A DNA stretch of 57,664 nucleotides from Lachnospiraceae bacterium. GTDB taxonomy: Bacteria > Bacillota > Clostridia > Lachnospirales > Lachnospiraceae. The notes under the pieces are model-generated. The model saw only the letters and a list, made by a program, of their open reading frames with translations. It ran no database searches and had not been told where the DNA came from. Shown piece after piece: positions 45,828-54,185 of the stretch (within the stretch, counting starts at the first letter, position 1; every line of letters begins with the position of its first letter). The stretch lies in assembly GCA_017962825.1 (NCBI GenBank), contig JAGCUO010000168.1, forward strand, positions 1 through 57,664, written 5' to 3'. The position numbers and the translations under genes are program-made.

Positions 45828-46465
45828 CAGAATCTTTTCACCACATACATATATCCGTTCCTTAAGCCTCCGTAAAAGGAGGATGCATCCTCACTTTCCA
45901 GATATACATTAAACATCACGGCAGGCAAATCCCCGTTCACCGCCTTGCCCGATGAATCATATCCGCACTCCACATATACATCCGAACACAAAAGTATCTC
46001 TTCTCCCGTTTCGGGATCTGCCGAATATATATCGATCCGGTCTCCCGCTCTTAGCACACCGCTTACTGCCTTGGAAAGATCCTCCGTTTTAAAACCTGCA
46101 AGGACGGGCGAAGTCATGGACGAAAGTACATTATCCGAATCGGAGAACATTCCTGCGGTAAGAAGAGTTCCTTTATCGATGTCATATTCCGGGCTCATTC
46201 CGTTTAGTATACGGTAATCCGTAAGTGCTGTTTCCGGAACGCATCCCGCATCCACACTTTTTACCGCAATGTAAAGTGCTGCATTCTCCCCGGTTATCAA
46301 TGTACCTCTGGGAATATCCGACACGGCTACATAAATTTCCTTTTTCTCAAAGTCCGCCAAAGCCTGTCTCTGAAAATATGTCATTATCGCAAATACACCT
46401 ATCGCGGTAAGGATCGCCGCGATAAGGAGTCCGTATTTGGATTCTTTGTTTTTACTGTTTTGCAT
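45827..46465 (-). CDS. cpaB: CpaB/RcpC-like SAF-domain pilus assembly protein
   Basis: A 212-residue protein. One N-terminal helix (about residues 12-29) is followed by a SAF domain (about 42-108: EIYVAVSDIPRGTLITGENA, YDIDKGTLLTAGMF) and the RcpC-type C-terminal part (GVLRAGDRIDIYSADPETGEE). In Tad systems CpaB/RcpC sits on the outer face of the membrane and helps assembly of the fibre. It is shorter than Gram-negative CpaB (about 260-300). 18 bases separate it from the upstream pseudopilin gene. Confidence 0.88.
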   Translation of the reverse strand: MQNSKNKESKYGLLIAAILTAIGVFAIMTYFQRQALADFEKKEIYVAVSDIPRGTLITGENAALYIAVKSVDAGCVPETALTDYRILNGMSPEYDIDKGTLLTAGMFSDSDNVLSSMTSPVLAGFKTEDLSKAVSGVLRAGDRIDIYSADPETGEEILLCSDVYVECGYDSSGKAVNGDLPAVMFNVYLESEDASSFYGGLRNGYMYVVKRF

Positions 46466-46483
46466 TAATCTGTAATTCCTTTC

Positions 46484-47086
46484 TCACTCGCGCACCCTTT
46501 CGGGATCTGCGACCATCTCGGCATAAGCCTGTTTATACGCCCTGATCTTTATTCCGAGAAACCCTTCTGTATCAAAGGAGATCGCGGCATAACATCCGGC
46601 AGATCTTACCACCTGACCTCCCGGCGTTTTCATCTCTCCGTACAGCCCGTAGCTTACACCAGTTCCGGTACCTGATACCCTGTACTCTGTCACCTCATCT
46701 CCGTCTACAAGATAAATCCTGAAATCCTCTATCTTAACCTCACCGGATACATATGATACATTTGGTGATACCGGTCTTAAATCTTCGCCAAGTTCCATAT
46801 TCCCTTTAAGTGCATTTTTAAATATCTCAAAGGCATGGGCAGGGTCGTTTATCACCAGCTTATTATCTGTGCCGTATCTGTATGGATCAACATCAAGAGC
46901 GGCAAGTGCGGATGCGGCCAGCGTATCCTCCGCGATGTCCGAATCCGCTTTGCTCTGCATTATCTGAAGCGTAGCCATGGACAGTATCATCACAAAGATC
47001 AGTGCATACATCCCCAGTACATATTCCGCCTGTCCTTCGGAGGTTTTAATATTTGGCAGTGGATGTCCTGAATTCCCTGATCTCAT
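46484..47086 (-). CDS. TadE/TadG-like pseudopilin
   Basis: A 200-residue protein behind a very strong GGAGGAGGG. It has a type IV prepilin-like leader: a polar N-terminus ending in TSEGQAEYVLG, with a Gly before the predicted cut and a Glu three residues after, then a hydrophobic helix (MYALIFVMILSMATLQI). The C-terminal domain of about 140 residues is external. Probably a minor pilin of the Tad fibre. It overlaps the preceding DUF4320 gene by 41 bases in another frame, an unusually long overlap for this operon. Confidence 0.75.
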   Translation of the reverse strand: MRSGNSGHPLPNIKTSEGQAEYVLGMYALIFVMILSMATLQIMQSKADSDIAEDTLAASALAALDVDPYRYGTDNKLVINDPAHAFEIFKNALKGNMELGEDLRPVSPNVSYVSGEVKIEDFRIYLVDGDEVTEYRVSGTGTGVSYGLYGEMKTPGGQVVRSAGCYAAISFDTEGFLGIKIRAYKQAYAEMVADPERVRE

Positions 47087-47429
47087 ATCCCTCCTCCGTA
47101 AAGCCGCTGATATAAAGCTTTATCTCATTTCCGTATCCGACTTCCGTCATATCCGTTCCCGCCAGGGATATATCCTTAAGCCCGGTCCCTGCCAGCGAAT
47201 CCATAAGCCCTGCCCTGTCACCCTCCGTCAGATATCCGCAGGTTTCCATTTTCAGGATATACTGCCTTGATACCTGAGATACGGAAGCCTTCACATTAAT
47301 AAGCCTTACCAGGTTTGCAAAAGAGATCATTACAAAAGCGATGCATATCACAAATATGCCCATGGGCATTAGATCACCGACACTTCCGTCATTTTTCTTC
47401 GATGCATTTATATCGGGTACCATATCCAT
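47046..47429 (-). CDS. DUF4320-like minor pilin component
   Basis: A 127-residue protein, started at ATG 47429 because GAGGTGGTGAGG lies just before it. It has one hydrophobic helix near the start (LMPMGIFVICIAFVMISFAN). The domain with VSRQYILKMETCGYLTEGD then leads to YGNEIKLYISGF, the pattern of DUF4320, a family found in Clostridia Tad/Flp loci. It is probably an external minor component of the pilus. Function inferred from context. Confidence 0.72.
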   Translation of the reverse strand: MDMVPDINASKKNDGSVGDLMPMGIFVICIAFVMISFANLVRLINVKASVSQVSRQYILKMETCGYLTEGDRAGLMDSLAGTGLKDISLAGTDMTEVGYGNEIKLYISGFTEEGYEIREFRTSTAKY

Positions 47430-47442
47430 AATCCTCACCACC

Positions 47443-47670
47443 TCAGAAATACATGGGAGTGAAGACAAATGCTCCGGGAGTACTGAGTATATTCTTGGCA
47501 GCTACAGTCATCTCCGATACTATGGTCTTAATAAACTCCGTAAGTGAATCCCTCATAACAACGCAAAGAAGAAGGGCAATGATACAAAGACCTATTGTTA
47601 CAAGGATTCCGTCCAGTCCCTCCTCTCTGTTAGTTGCAGCCTTGATCACTTTATTCTTTAAACTTTTCAT
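47443..47670 (-). CDS. Flp1-like major pilin candidate
   Basis: A 75-residue protein. Short basic N-terminus, then REEGLDGILVTIGLCIIALL, an amphipathic helix and a short C-terminal end. Size and plan fit the Flp1-like family. The glutamate usually found five residues after the cleavage Gly is missing (Leu at that place if cutting follows EEG), so processing may differ. It is placed between tadC and the minor pilins. Ribosome site AAAGGAG. Confidence 0.8.
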   Translation of the reverse strand: MKSLKNKVIKAATNREEGLDGILVTIGLCIIALLLCVVMRDSLTEFIKTIVSEMTVAAKNILSTPGAFVFTPMYF

Positions 47671-47712
47671 ATAAATCTCCTTTCAAACAAAACCTAATTT
47701 CTGATATTTCCC

Positions 47713-48549
47713 TCATCTGAAACCCACAGCCCTGCTCATCATGTACATGACGCATGTGTAGAGTGCAGTTGCCAGTACCGCACCGAGCACAAGAAGCTGA
47801 CATAATGTAAGCAGTCTGTCCAAGGATGCTTTTCTAGATTCAAACACCTCCTCTTCCATATCCCTGACCTGTTCAGCAATATCCCCCAAAAGCTCAAGTG
47901 CCTGTCCCGATTCAAGTGCCTGGACCACGGTAATGCAAAGTGAATCGATATACCTGTCATCAAAGGAAGACCTGAATCTTTCCAGTGATGAATAGATATC
48001 TGATTTCATGATCACATCCGCATAAAATTCGGACAGTGCATCCTTAAGTCTTTTGTTTGCGACTGATGATGAACACTCTGCCAAAGCATCCGTCACATAC
48101 ACTCCGCTTTTTATCTGTACTCCCAAACTGTGGTAGATGAGTCTTATATCCGGAAGCATTTCTTTGGAATCCGCTCTGTTAAGTGCAGGAACGCATAACG
48201 GTAAAAAAACGGAGAGTATCACCCCAAGCACCGCGCCGAAAAATACGGATACCGTCATCCCTGCCAGAAATCCTGCGCATCCCAGGGTAATACATATCCC
48301 CATAAATCTTCCCGGATCGATCTTTTTTCCGAGATGGTATGATGCCCCGTTTTTCCTGAGCCAGCATTCCATGCTGTCAAAAAAGCGGGTTTCTTTTCTC
48401 TTCCTTATCATTCCGGCAAATTCAGTACTCTTAAGATATGCAAACCCTCTGCCGGGATAAAACAGCTTATACAAGAGCGATGCGGATAAGCATCCTGCGG
48501 TAAGAGTAAGTACGCCGGCTATTCCGTAATAATGTGTCAGAAGATCCAT
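47713..48549 (-). CDS. tadC: TadC-like membrane platform protein
   Basis: A 278-residue protein of the T2SSF/TadC class: helices near residues 5-25 and 90-125, a cytoplasmic domain with PDIRLIYHSLGVQIKSGVYVTDALAECSSS, and a C-terminal helix (LLVLGAVLATALYTCVMYMM). With TadB it forms the inner-membrane base of the pilus machine. The gene starts 9 bases after tadB. Confidence 0.88.
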   Translation of the reverse strand: MDLLTHYYGIAGVLTLTAGCLSASLLYKLFYPGRGFAYLKSTEFAGMIRKRKETRFFDSMECWLRKNGASYHLGKKIDPGRFMGICITLGCAGFLAGMTVSVFFGAVLGVILSVFLPLCVPALNRADSKEMLPDIRLIYHSLGVQIKSGVYVTDALAECSSSVANKRLKDALSEFYADVIMKSDIYSSLERFRSSFDDRYIDSLCITVVQALESGQALELLGDIAEQVRDMEEEVFESRKASLDRLLTLCQLLVLGAVLATALYTCVMYMMSRAVGFR

Positions 48550-48558
48550 CGCAAAACC

Positions 48559-49500
48559 TCACTTATATAATTTGGACGCCTGTCCGAAATACATCACAAT
48601 GACCGCAGCTATCACTCCAAGACTTATCTTTCCCGGAATGCTTTCCAGCAACACCTTTTCGATGGTAGTTTCTGAAAGTGAAGCTGTTATTGCAAGTACG
48701 ACAACGCTCATTACCATCAGCAAAACCATGTTTATGGCAGATTCCCTGAGTATGGTTTTACGTCTCGACGCCTCCCTTATGTAATCCCGAAGACTCCTTC
48801 TGGTGGAAGCAACAAGTCCCGATATATCCTCGCCGTGTCTGGATGTGATCTCCATATTCCTGATCAGCTGTTTAAACTGTGGATGCTCGATCTTATCCGC
48901 CATGGATAAAAGTGCCACGGGCATGTCTCCGCTCATCCTTCCTTCGGCGGCACATTCATCAAATACGCTCCTTAAGGGCTCGTTCATATACATGCTTATC
49001 TGTCCGAAGATGTTTGAATATACGGCTCCCGCCGCCGCAAAGGACCCAAGAAGGTCAAGGAGTCTGGGAAGATCATCCCCTGTTTTCTTAAGTGCGGATA
49101 TCTCCATGCATCTGATGGTGATATATATTCCTGACAGGAATACTGCGCATATGATAAGAGAAGGAATAAAACCTGCCATCATTCCGGTTAAAACAAGTAT
49201 CAGTGCGCACATCACACTTAATCCGGCCACAAATTTCTCGCTGGTCACCTTGGGAAATCTTCTCCTGATTCCGCTGTATTCAAGAGCTCTCCCTATGCCT
49301 GACAAAAATGTTTCTTTTTCGATGCGTTCTTTTATTCTCTTTCTTCTGGCGATGGCATTTTTAGTCTCATTTCTGTCCATCCTGACCGCCATAAGGTCCG
49401 CAGCCTTCCTGAGTCTTTCCACAGCCTTCGACCTTTCGGTCAGTCCGTAGAATCCCGCCGCCAGAAGCACGAAGATACATACATTACAAAATACGTTCAT
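48559..49500 (-). CDS. tadB: TadB-like membrane platform protein
   Basis: A 313-residue protein. ATG 49500 is chosen because AAAGGAGAGAG lies 7 bases upstream. Four helices flank a T2SSF domain with DDLPRLLDLLGSFAAAGAVYSNIFGQ and RNMEITSRHGEDISGLVASTRRSLRDYI. It pairs with TadC. Its start overlaps the end of the ATPase gene by 17 bases. Confidence 0.88.
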   Translation of the reverse strand: MNVFCNVCIFVLLAAGFYGLTERSKAVERLRKAADLMAVRMDRNETKNAIARRKRIKERIEKETFLSGIGRALEYSGIRRRFPKVTSEKFVAGLSVMCALILVLTGMMAGFIPSLIICAVFLSGIYITIRCMEISALKKTGDDLPRLLDLLGSFAAAGAVYSNIFGQISMYMNEPLRSVFDECAAEGRMSGDMPVALLSMADKIEHPQFKQLIRNMEITSRHGEDISGLVASTRRSLRDYIREASRRKTILRESAINMVLLMVMSVVVLAITASLSETTIEKVLLESIPGKISLGVIAAVIVMYFGQASKLYK

Positions 49501-50620
49501 AATCCAGCTCTCTCCTTTCTTCATTCCAGCCCTTACATGCATATACATTCGCAACCTTGAAATCCTTCATGAAGATAAGAGTCTTGAAACAGTCCATCAT
49601 TCTCATAAGTTCGTTTCTGGAATATCTGCTTTCGTACATGGCATAATCCACCAGCTTATCCGGAGCTCTCATGGCAGAAGTGGAATGAATGGTTCCTGCA
49701 CATATCTGTCCCGTACATGCGGCATTTAAGATATAAAGCGCCTCCGCACCTTTGATCTCGCCGACTATAAAAAAGTCCACATCCATGGTAAGTCCCGCGA
49801 TACTTATATGTTCCAGATCGTATGAAGCCATGCTCTCTGCAGATGTGGGAACAGAATGAAGAAACATCATATCCGGATGAAACATGGTTGTAAGTTCATC
49901 AGCCTGCTGCACGATCATCACAGCGGTGTCATCGGGAATGGTTTCTTTTAACGCATTCAGAAGCGTTGTTTTCCCGGAGGAATTTCCGCCGCATATGAGT
50001 GTGGATCCCATCCTGAACCTTAGGGTCAGGATCATGGCGCTTTTTTCATCCAACATTCCCTTGTCCACAAGATCTTTTAAAAGAGGGAAGGATCTGGGTA
50101 CTTTTCTGATACACAGATAAGGTTCATCGTATGTGTTTACGATGGGCATGCACACCGTAAACCTCAGGATGAATGCAGGATGTGATGCACTGTCTGTGAA
50201 TCTTTGTATTGCCGACAGATTGGATACGCTGACCCGGTTTCTGGCAGCGATATGATCTATGAAACGCAGGTATTCTTTTTCCGAGGAAAAAGAAACCCCG
50301 GATTCCACCCGCTGTCCGTTTCTCTTAACTCTTATGGAATCATGTGCAGTCACCCTTATGTCAGATATTTCCGGATCGTCTATAAGAGGTGTGAGGATCG
50401 AATATCCGAAGATATATTCCTCAAATTCTTTGGTAAGTTCATCGCCGAGGCTTTCATCCCCTCCGAATCTGGAAAGGATATATTCACCGGCATCGGCCAT
50501 AAATTTTTCTTTTGTGATTACGCCGCGTCTGAGTAAAATGAGTTCATTTCCCTTACGTGAGATATATTCATCCATAAGGGATTCAAGTAGATCGCGGGCA
50601 TTTTCGGTAGTATTAGTCAT
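49484..50620 (-). CDS. tadA: TadA/CpaF-family secretion ATPase
   Basis: A 378-residue hexameric ATPase that powers Tad pilus assembly. ATG 50620 is chosen (GGGTGATC site); the longer frame crosses the leader hairpin. Features are the N-terminal helical domain, ISDIRVTAHDSIRVKRNGQRVES, HPAFILRFTVCMPI, Walker A GGNSSGKTTLLNAL (about residue 210) and the Asp/Walker B boxes DFFIVGEIKGAEALYIL (about 283). The ending AGTIHSTSA is the conserved histidine box. First gene of the operon. Confidence 0.92.
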   Translation of the reverse strand: MTNTTENARDLLESLMDEYISRKGNELILLRRGVITKEKFMADAGEYILSRFGGDESLGDELTKEFEEYIFGYSILTPLIDDPEISDIRVTAHDSIRVKRNGQRVESGVSFSSEKEYLRFIDHIAARNRVSVSNLSAIQRFTDSASHPAFILRFTVCMPIVNTYDEPYLCIRKVPRSFPLLKDLVDKGMLDEKSAMILTLRFRMGSTLICGGNSSGKTTLLNALKETIPDDTAVMIVQQADELTTMFHPDMMFLHSVPTSAESMASYDLEHISIAGLTMDVDFFIVGEIKGAEALYILNAACTGQICAGTIHSTSAMRAPDKLVDYAMYESRYSRNELMRMMDCFKTLIFMKDFKVANVYACKGWNEERRELDYERIL

Positions 50621-50663
50621 TTGATCACCCGTAAAGCTGCCCGCATATTTAGACATGATAAAA

Positions 50664-50684
50664 GGGCAGTTCATTAAACTGCCC
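50664..50684 (-). promoter_or_regulatory. Leader hairpin of the Tad operon
   Basis: Stem GGGCAGTT / AACTGCCC with a 5-base loop, starting about 12 bases after the predicted transcription start and followed by TTTT on the minus strand. It could be an attenuator, or a 5' stabilising stem. Confidence 0.6.
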
Positions 50685-50702
50685 AAACTGATGGTGAGGT
50701 CA

Positions 50703-50731
50703 ACTATACGACACCGGCCTCTTTAGGTCAA
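50703..50731 (-). promoter_or_regulatory. Promoter of the Tad operon
   Basis: Minus strand: TTGACC (50731-50726), 17-base spacer, TATAGT (50708-50703); 5 of 6 at both elements. Start near 50696. Confidence 0.75.
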
Positions 50732-50733
50732 CC

Positions 50734-50801
50734 AAAAAAAACACCGAAAAGTCAATTTCGGCGCTGTGCATAAAAAAACTCTCCGGAGCAATCCCGGAGA
50801 G
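50734..50801 (-). terminator. Tandem terminators of the pot operon
   Basis: Two hairpins on the minus strand. The first is CTCTCCGG / CCGGAGAG (50779-50801) followed by a seven-T run. The second is CCGAAA / TTTCGG (50744-50761) followed by an eight-T run. They lie about 230 bases past the potD stop, the only minus-strand genes upstream, and just before the Tad promoter. Confidence 0.85.
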
Positions 50802-50853
50802 CTCTGATTTGCCTATTTTACAAGGCTTTGTCATATTGTGAAAAATGCCTTTA

Positions 50854-50882
50854 TTGTACTTTTCTCCCGGTCGTGTTAAAAT
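50854..50882 (+). promoter_or_regulatory. Promoter of the 41-residue membrane peptide gene
   Basis: TTGTAC (50854-50859), 17-base spacer, TAAAAT (50877-50882), with a leader of about 43 bases. Confidence 0.7.
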
Positions 50883-50931
50883 ATCCCTTGTCAAAAGAAG
50901 CTCGCGCAAACGGCGCAAAAAGGAGTATCTT

Positions 50932-51057
50932 ATGGAATCAGGAATCTTTTTGGTACTTGCAGGCGGACTGCTTGTCATAATCATCGCAGCTGTAGTCGTT
51001 TCAGCGGTAACCTCAGTAGTAAGCGGTGTTATTGGTGCTGAAGAGGACGACGATTAA
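50932..51057 (+). CDS. Small single-pass membrane peptide (41 residues)
   Basis: ATG 50932 with AAGGAGT 6 bases before it and a good promoter upstream. It begins MESGIFLVLAGGLLVIIIAA, continues with more hydrophobic Val/Ile/Ser residues and ends EEDDD. A nearly all-membrane helix with an acidic cytoplasmic or external tail. No family recognised. Its last 29 bases overlap the 3' end of potD on the opposite strand. Size, promoter and ribosome site argue that it is real. It could be a membrane-protein regulator, a phenol-soluble-modulin-like peptide or the toxin of a type I pair; none is shown. Confidence 0.65.
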   Translation: MESGIFLVLAGGLLVIIIAAVVVSAVTSVVSGVIGAEEDDD

Positions 51058-52561
51058 CTCTTGCCTTCTTGTCTCCAAGCTTCATTACAACCACGCCTAT
51101 TACAACAGCGATCACAAGTAGTATTATAGCTGCCCAACCGGCAGCTTTTATTTTGCCGATATTAAAGCATCTTACGTTGATCCACATCTGATTGATACGG
51201 GCATTGGCCTCGGTATCAAAATATCTCATGACCGCACTTCTGTCGGTGACTTCCTTGGGAGGATACTGTGCGAAGAGCTGGCGATATGTCTGCTCCTCAG
51301 GGACGGTAAGAACGTAATCCCCGCCTTCGCTTCCGTCGAAGAAATATCCGATATCATACTCTGCGGTCTCTTCCTCATCCTCTTCAGCGGAATAATTCCA
51401 GTCGATGTATTCGAAGATCTGATCTCCGTCGGCACCTCCCGCAATGGATGAAGTATATCCGATGTAGTACATATTTCTGACAGCATTGTCAGGTCTTGAA
51501 AGGAAATTTACGAAAGCTTCACATGCTTTCTGCTTCTCGGCATCACCCTTTATCCCTGCATCAAGCATTACCCAGCCGTCAAACCAGAGATTGGTACACT
51601 CTTCGGGAACGGAATAAGCCAGATATACATCCTCTTCCTCAGCAAGATCCATTGAATAAACCGCATCACCGGACCACTGAAGATTAGAGTAGATCTTACC
51701 GGTTACCATGTCGGATTTTCCCGAATCCGTCTCAAAAGAATACACGATATCCTTGACTCTCTGAAGATACTCAAGAGCCTGAGCAACGGTTTCTTCGGAA
51801 GTATCATTCATCTCCGCGCCGAGTCTTTCATGATAATCAGGGTCGTTTAAAAACTCCTCGCTTAAGAACAGATCTCCTTTAAGGGCACCGAGCGCGGCAA
51901 AATAGCTGTCGCGGACATTGTCCTTGGTTGTGATCTGTCTGACATAGTTCTCATTTACGAGAAGCTTCCAGGTGGAAACCTCTTCCTCAGTAAGATATTC
52001 GGGATTGTAGAGAAAACCAAGCACGCCCCACATGTAGCAGGCAGCATATTCATTCCAATACTCGCCGTTTATCTCATTGGTCTCGAAAGTCTCTCTGATA
52101 AAGGGAGAAACATTTCTGATGTAATAGTTGTATTCATTGTCTTCGTCGAAGAATTCCTCGCTGTAAGGAACGAGCTTTCCTTCCGACATAAGCTTCATGA
52201 TCATGTACTCCGAAGGAGCCACAAGATCGAACTCATCTCCCAAAGTAAGCATGTTGTAGAGCTCTTCGTTGGTTCCGAAGCAGCTGTACTCCACCTTTAC
52301 TCTCTGACCGTAGGTCTCGTAATACCACTCTTCGAAATCCTCGTAAAGAGCATTCTCTCCGAATATATCCCCGGATTCAAGGTCGATGACTTCATCCTCA
52401 TCCCATCCTCCCTCATCGATATATTCTTCCCAGTTACATACTTTGATGGTTATAACATCCTCCGCAGCCTGAGCAGGTAATGCGGGTATCAATCCTGCCA
52501 AAAGAATACCGGCAAGTGCCCCGGAAATAAGCTTTGAGGAGATCTTCCTAAATGTCATCAT
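51029..52561 (-). CDS. potD: Spermidine/putrescine-binding protein with C-terminal membrane anchor
   Basis: A 510-residue extracellular solute-binding protein. A type I signal peptide (LISGALAGILLAGLIPALPAQAA) is followed by ITIKVCNWEEYIDEG, the PotD opening motif, and by DEFDLVAPSEYMI and NEYAACYMWGVLGFLYNPE. An acidic insert appears (SAEEDEEETAEYD). It has no lipobox. Instead a C-terminal helix (about 475-497, AAGWAAIILLVIAVVIGVVV) and a basic end (KKARVNRR) would anchor it to the membrane. About 130 residues longer than E. coli PotD (348 residues with signal). Its ATG overlaps the potC stop. Confidence 0.93.
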   Translation of the reverse strand: MMTFRKISSKLISGALAGILLAGLIPALPAQAAEDVITIKVCNWEEYIDEGGWDEDEVIDLESGDIFGENALYEDFEEWYYETYGQRVKVEYSCFGTNEELYNMLTLGDEFDLVAPSEYMIMKLMSEGKLVPYSEEFFDEDNEYNYYIRNVSPFIRETFETNEINGEYWNEYAACYMWGVLGFLYNPEYLTEEEVSTWKLLVNENYVRQITTKDNVRDSYFAALGALKGDLFLSEEFLNDPDYHERLGAEMNDTSEETVAQALEYLQRVKDIVYSFETDSGKSDMVTGKIYSNLQWSGDAVYSMDLAEEEDVYLAYSVPEECTNLWFDGWVMLDAGIKGDAEKQKACEAFVNFLSRPDNAVRNMYYIGYTSSIAGGADGDQIFEYIDWNYSAEEDEEETAEYDIGYFFDGSEGGDYVLTVPEEQTYRQLFAQYPPKEVTDRSAVMRYFDTEANARINQMWINVRCFNIGKIKAAGWAAIILLVIAVVIGVVVMKLGDKKARVNRRPLQHQ

Positions 52562-53382
52562 GCATTTGCCCTCCTCATCTTATTTACTTTCTTTTTATCC
52601 TTGCTTGAACTGCTTCTGTTCATTCCGATACAAATGATCAGAACAATTACAAAGATAACGGTGGAAAGTGCCCAAAGAGCTGTTTTGATATCTGTCTGCG
52701 AGCCTCTGGTCGCATTAACTACATAGGTAGAGATGGTATCGAATGAAGCGGGTTTTGTATAGGTTGCAACGAAATAATCATCCAGTGAAAGAGTTACAGC
52801 CATTACAAATCCCGATACGATACCGGGCATGATCTGAGGGATAACAACCTTTCTTACGGCAACGGAAGGTGATGCACCGAGATCCAGAGCCGCTTCGTAA
52901 ATGGAAGGATCCATCTGACCAAGCTTGGGATATACCGAGAGATATACGAAAGGCGCGCAGAGAACGGTCTGTCCGGCAACAAGAGGGAAGAAGGTATCCT
53001 TATTGATGCCAAATACGATCACCAGAAGTATGCACACCGAAAAACCGGTGACAACATCCGCGTTAACAACAGGCACCTGATTGACGATGCGGTATACGGA
53101 AGTGGTCATGGGCTTTGAATAGAAAGAGCCCAGTGCACCCAGTGTTCCGAGAATGGTGGAGATAACCGCCACTCCCACTGCGAGCAAAAGTGTTCCTCTG
53201 ATCATCTCCGCAAGTTCGGGAGTTGTAAAAAGAGTTACGTAATTTTGCAGTGAAAAACCTGCCTTTTGTCCTATGGTGGATGCATCGGTAAAGCTGTAGA
53301 AAGCAAGGATCAGTATCGGCGCATAGATGAGCAGAAGGACAATGAGAAGAATAAGCGGAGTCAGGATCTGTTTCTTTTTCAT
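52558..53382 (-). CDS. potC: Polyamine ABC transporter permease PotC
   Basis: A 274-residue permease started at ATG 53382 behind AGGAGG; the longer open frame lacks any site. Six helices carry the BPD_transp_1 (EAA) loop in YEAALDLGASPSVAVRKVVIPQIMPGI. The core starts LLIYAPILILAFYSFTDAS, typical of PotC. It overlaps potB by an ATGA. Confidence 0.94.
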   Translation of the reverse strand: MKKKQILTPLILLIVLLLIYAPILILAFYSFTDASTIGQKAGFSLQNYVTLFTTPELAEMIRGTLLLAVGVAVISTILGTLGALGSFYSKPMTTSVYRIVNQVPVVNADVVTGFSVCILLVIVFGINKDTFFPLVAGQTVLCAPFVYLSVYPKLGQMDPSIYEAALDLGASPSVAVRKVVIPQIMPGIVSGFVMAVTLSLDDYFVATYTKPASFDTISTYVVNATRGSQTDIKTALWALSTVIFVIVLIICIGMNRSSSSKDKKKVNKMRRANA

Positions 53383-54173
53383 AATACGGATCCTCCTCTG
53401 ACATTTTTCTCGCCTTCGTCTCCGCCCACTACAAGTGTGAAGATGCAGATGATAACAAGGAGGATCAAAGAGATGGTGGATCCGCCGTGCCAATCGTATG
53501 CGGAGAAATAACTTCCGATAAGGCTGCCCATGATGTATGTGCTGTTATAGAGCATATCGAGAACTACATAGTTGGTCATGGCAGGTAAAAATACCATGGA
53601 TATTCCGCTGATAACTCCGGGCATGGAAAGCGGAAGGAGCACGCGAAGGAATGCCTGCACCTGATCCGCACCAAGATCCGAAGCTGCCTCCAAAAGACTC
53701 TTGTCGATCCTGGAGATCTGATTGTAGATGGGAAGGATCATGAAAGGCAAAAAGTCATATGTCATTCCTATCACAGAATTGGCGAAAGGATGCAGAGCAA
53801 GATTTCCTTCGATCATTGTAAGAAGCTCTTTGAGGGCCGTGATACGAAGGGTGAAATTGATCCACATGGGCATGATCATGAGCATGAGGATCGCACCTTT
53901 AGATGAGATCTTACTCATGGCAAGGCAATATGCCGCTGGATATGCGATAAGAAGGCATATCATTGTTGTGGCAAATGCAAGGAAGAGCGAATACATGAGG
54001 GTTCCCAATGTATTCGGATCCGTGAAAAAGTTTATGAAATTGCCGATCCCCGGTTTTCCGCTTGCATCGGTAAATGCATACTTAACGATGACGATAAGCG
54101 GCATGACCACAAATACCAGGAGATACAGCGCATAAGGAATACCTAAGTATTTCCTCTGAAATGTTCCCTTCAT
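53379..54173 (-). CDS. potB: Polyamine ABC transporter permease PotB
   Basis: A 264-residue permease with six helices, YLLVFVVMPLIVIVKYAFTD at the start, and the EAA loop LLEAASDLGADQVQAFLRVLLPLSMPGV. PotB and PotC together make the membrane channel. It starts 12 bases after potA behind GGGAG. Confidence 0.94.
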   Translation of the reverse strand: MKGTFQRKYLGIPYALYLLVFVVMPLIVIVKYAFTDASGKPGIGNFINFFTDPNTLGTLMYSLFLAFATTMICLLIAYPAAYCLAMSKISSKGAILMLMIMPMWINFTLRITALKELLTMIEGNLALHPFANSVIGMTYDFLPFMILPIYNQISRIDKSLLEAASDLGADQVQAFLRVLLPLSMPGVISGISMVFLPAMTNYVVLDMLYNSTYIMGSLIGSYFSAYDWHGGSTISLILLVIICIFTLVVGGDEGEKNVRGGSVL

Positions 54174-54185
54174 TGTTTTCTCCCG

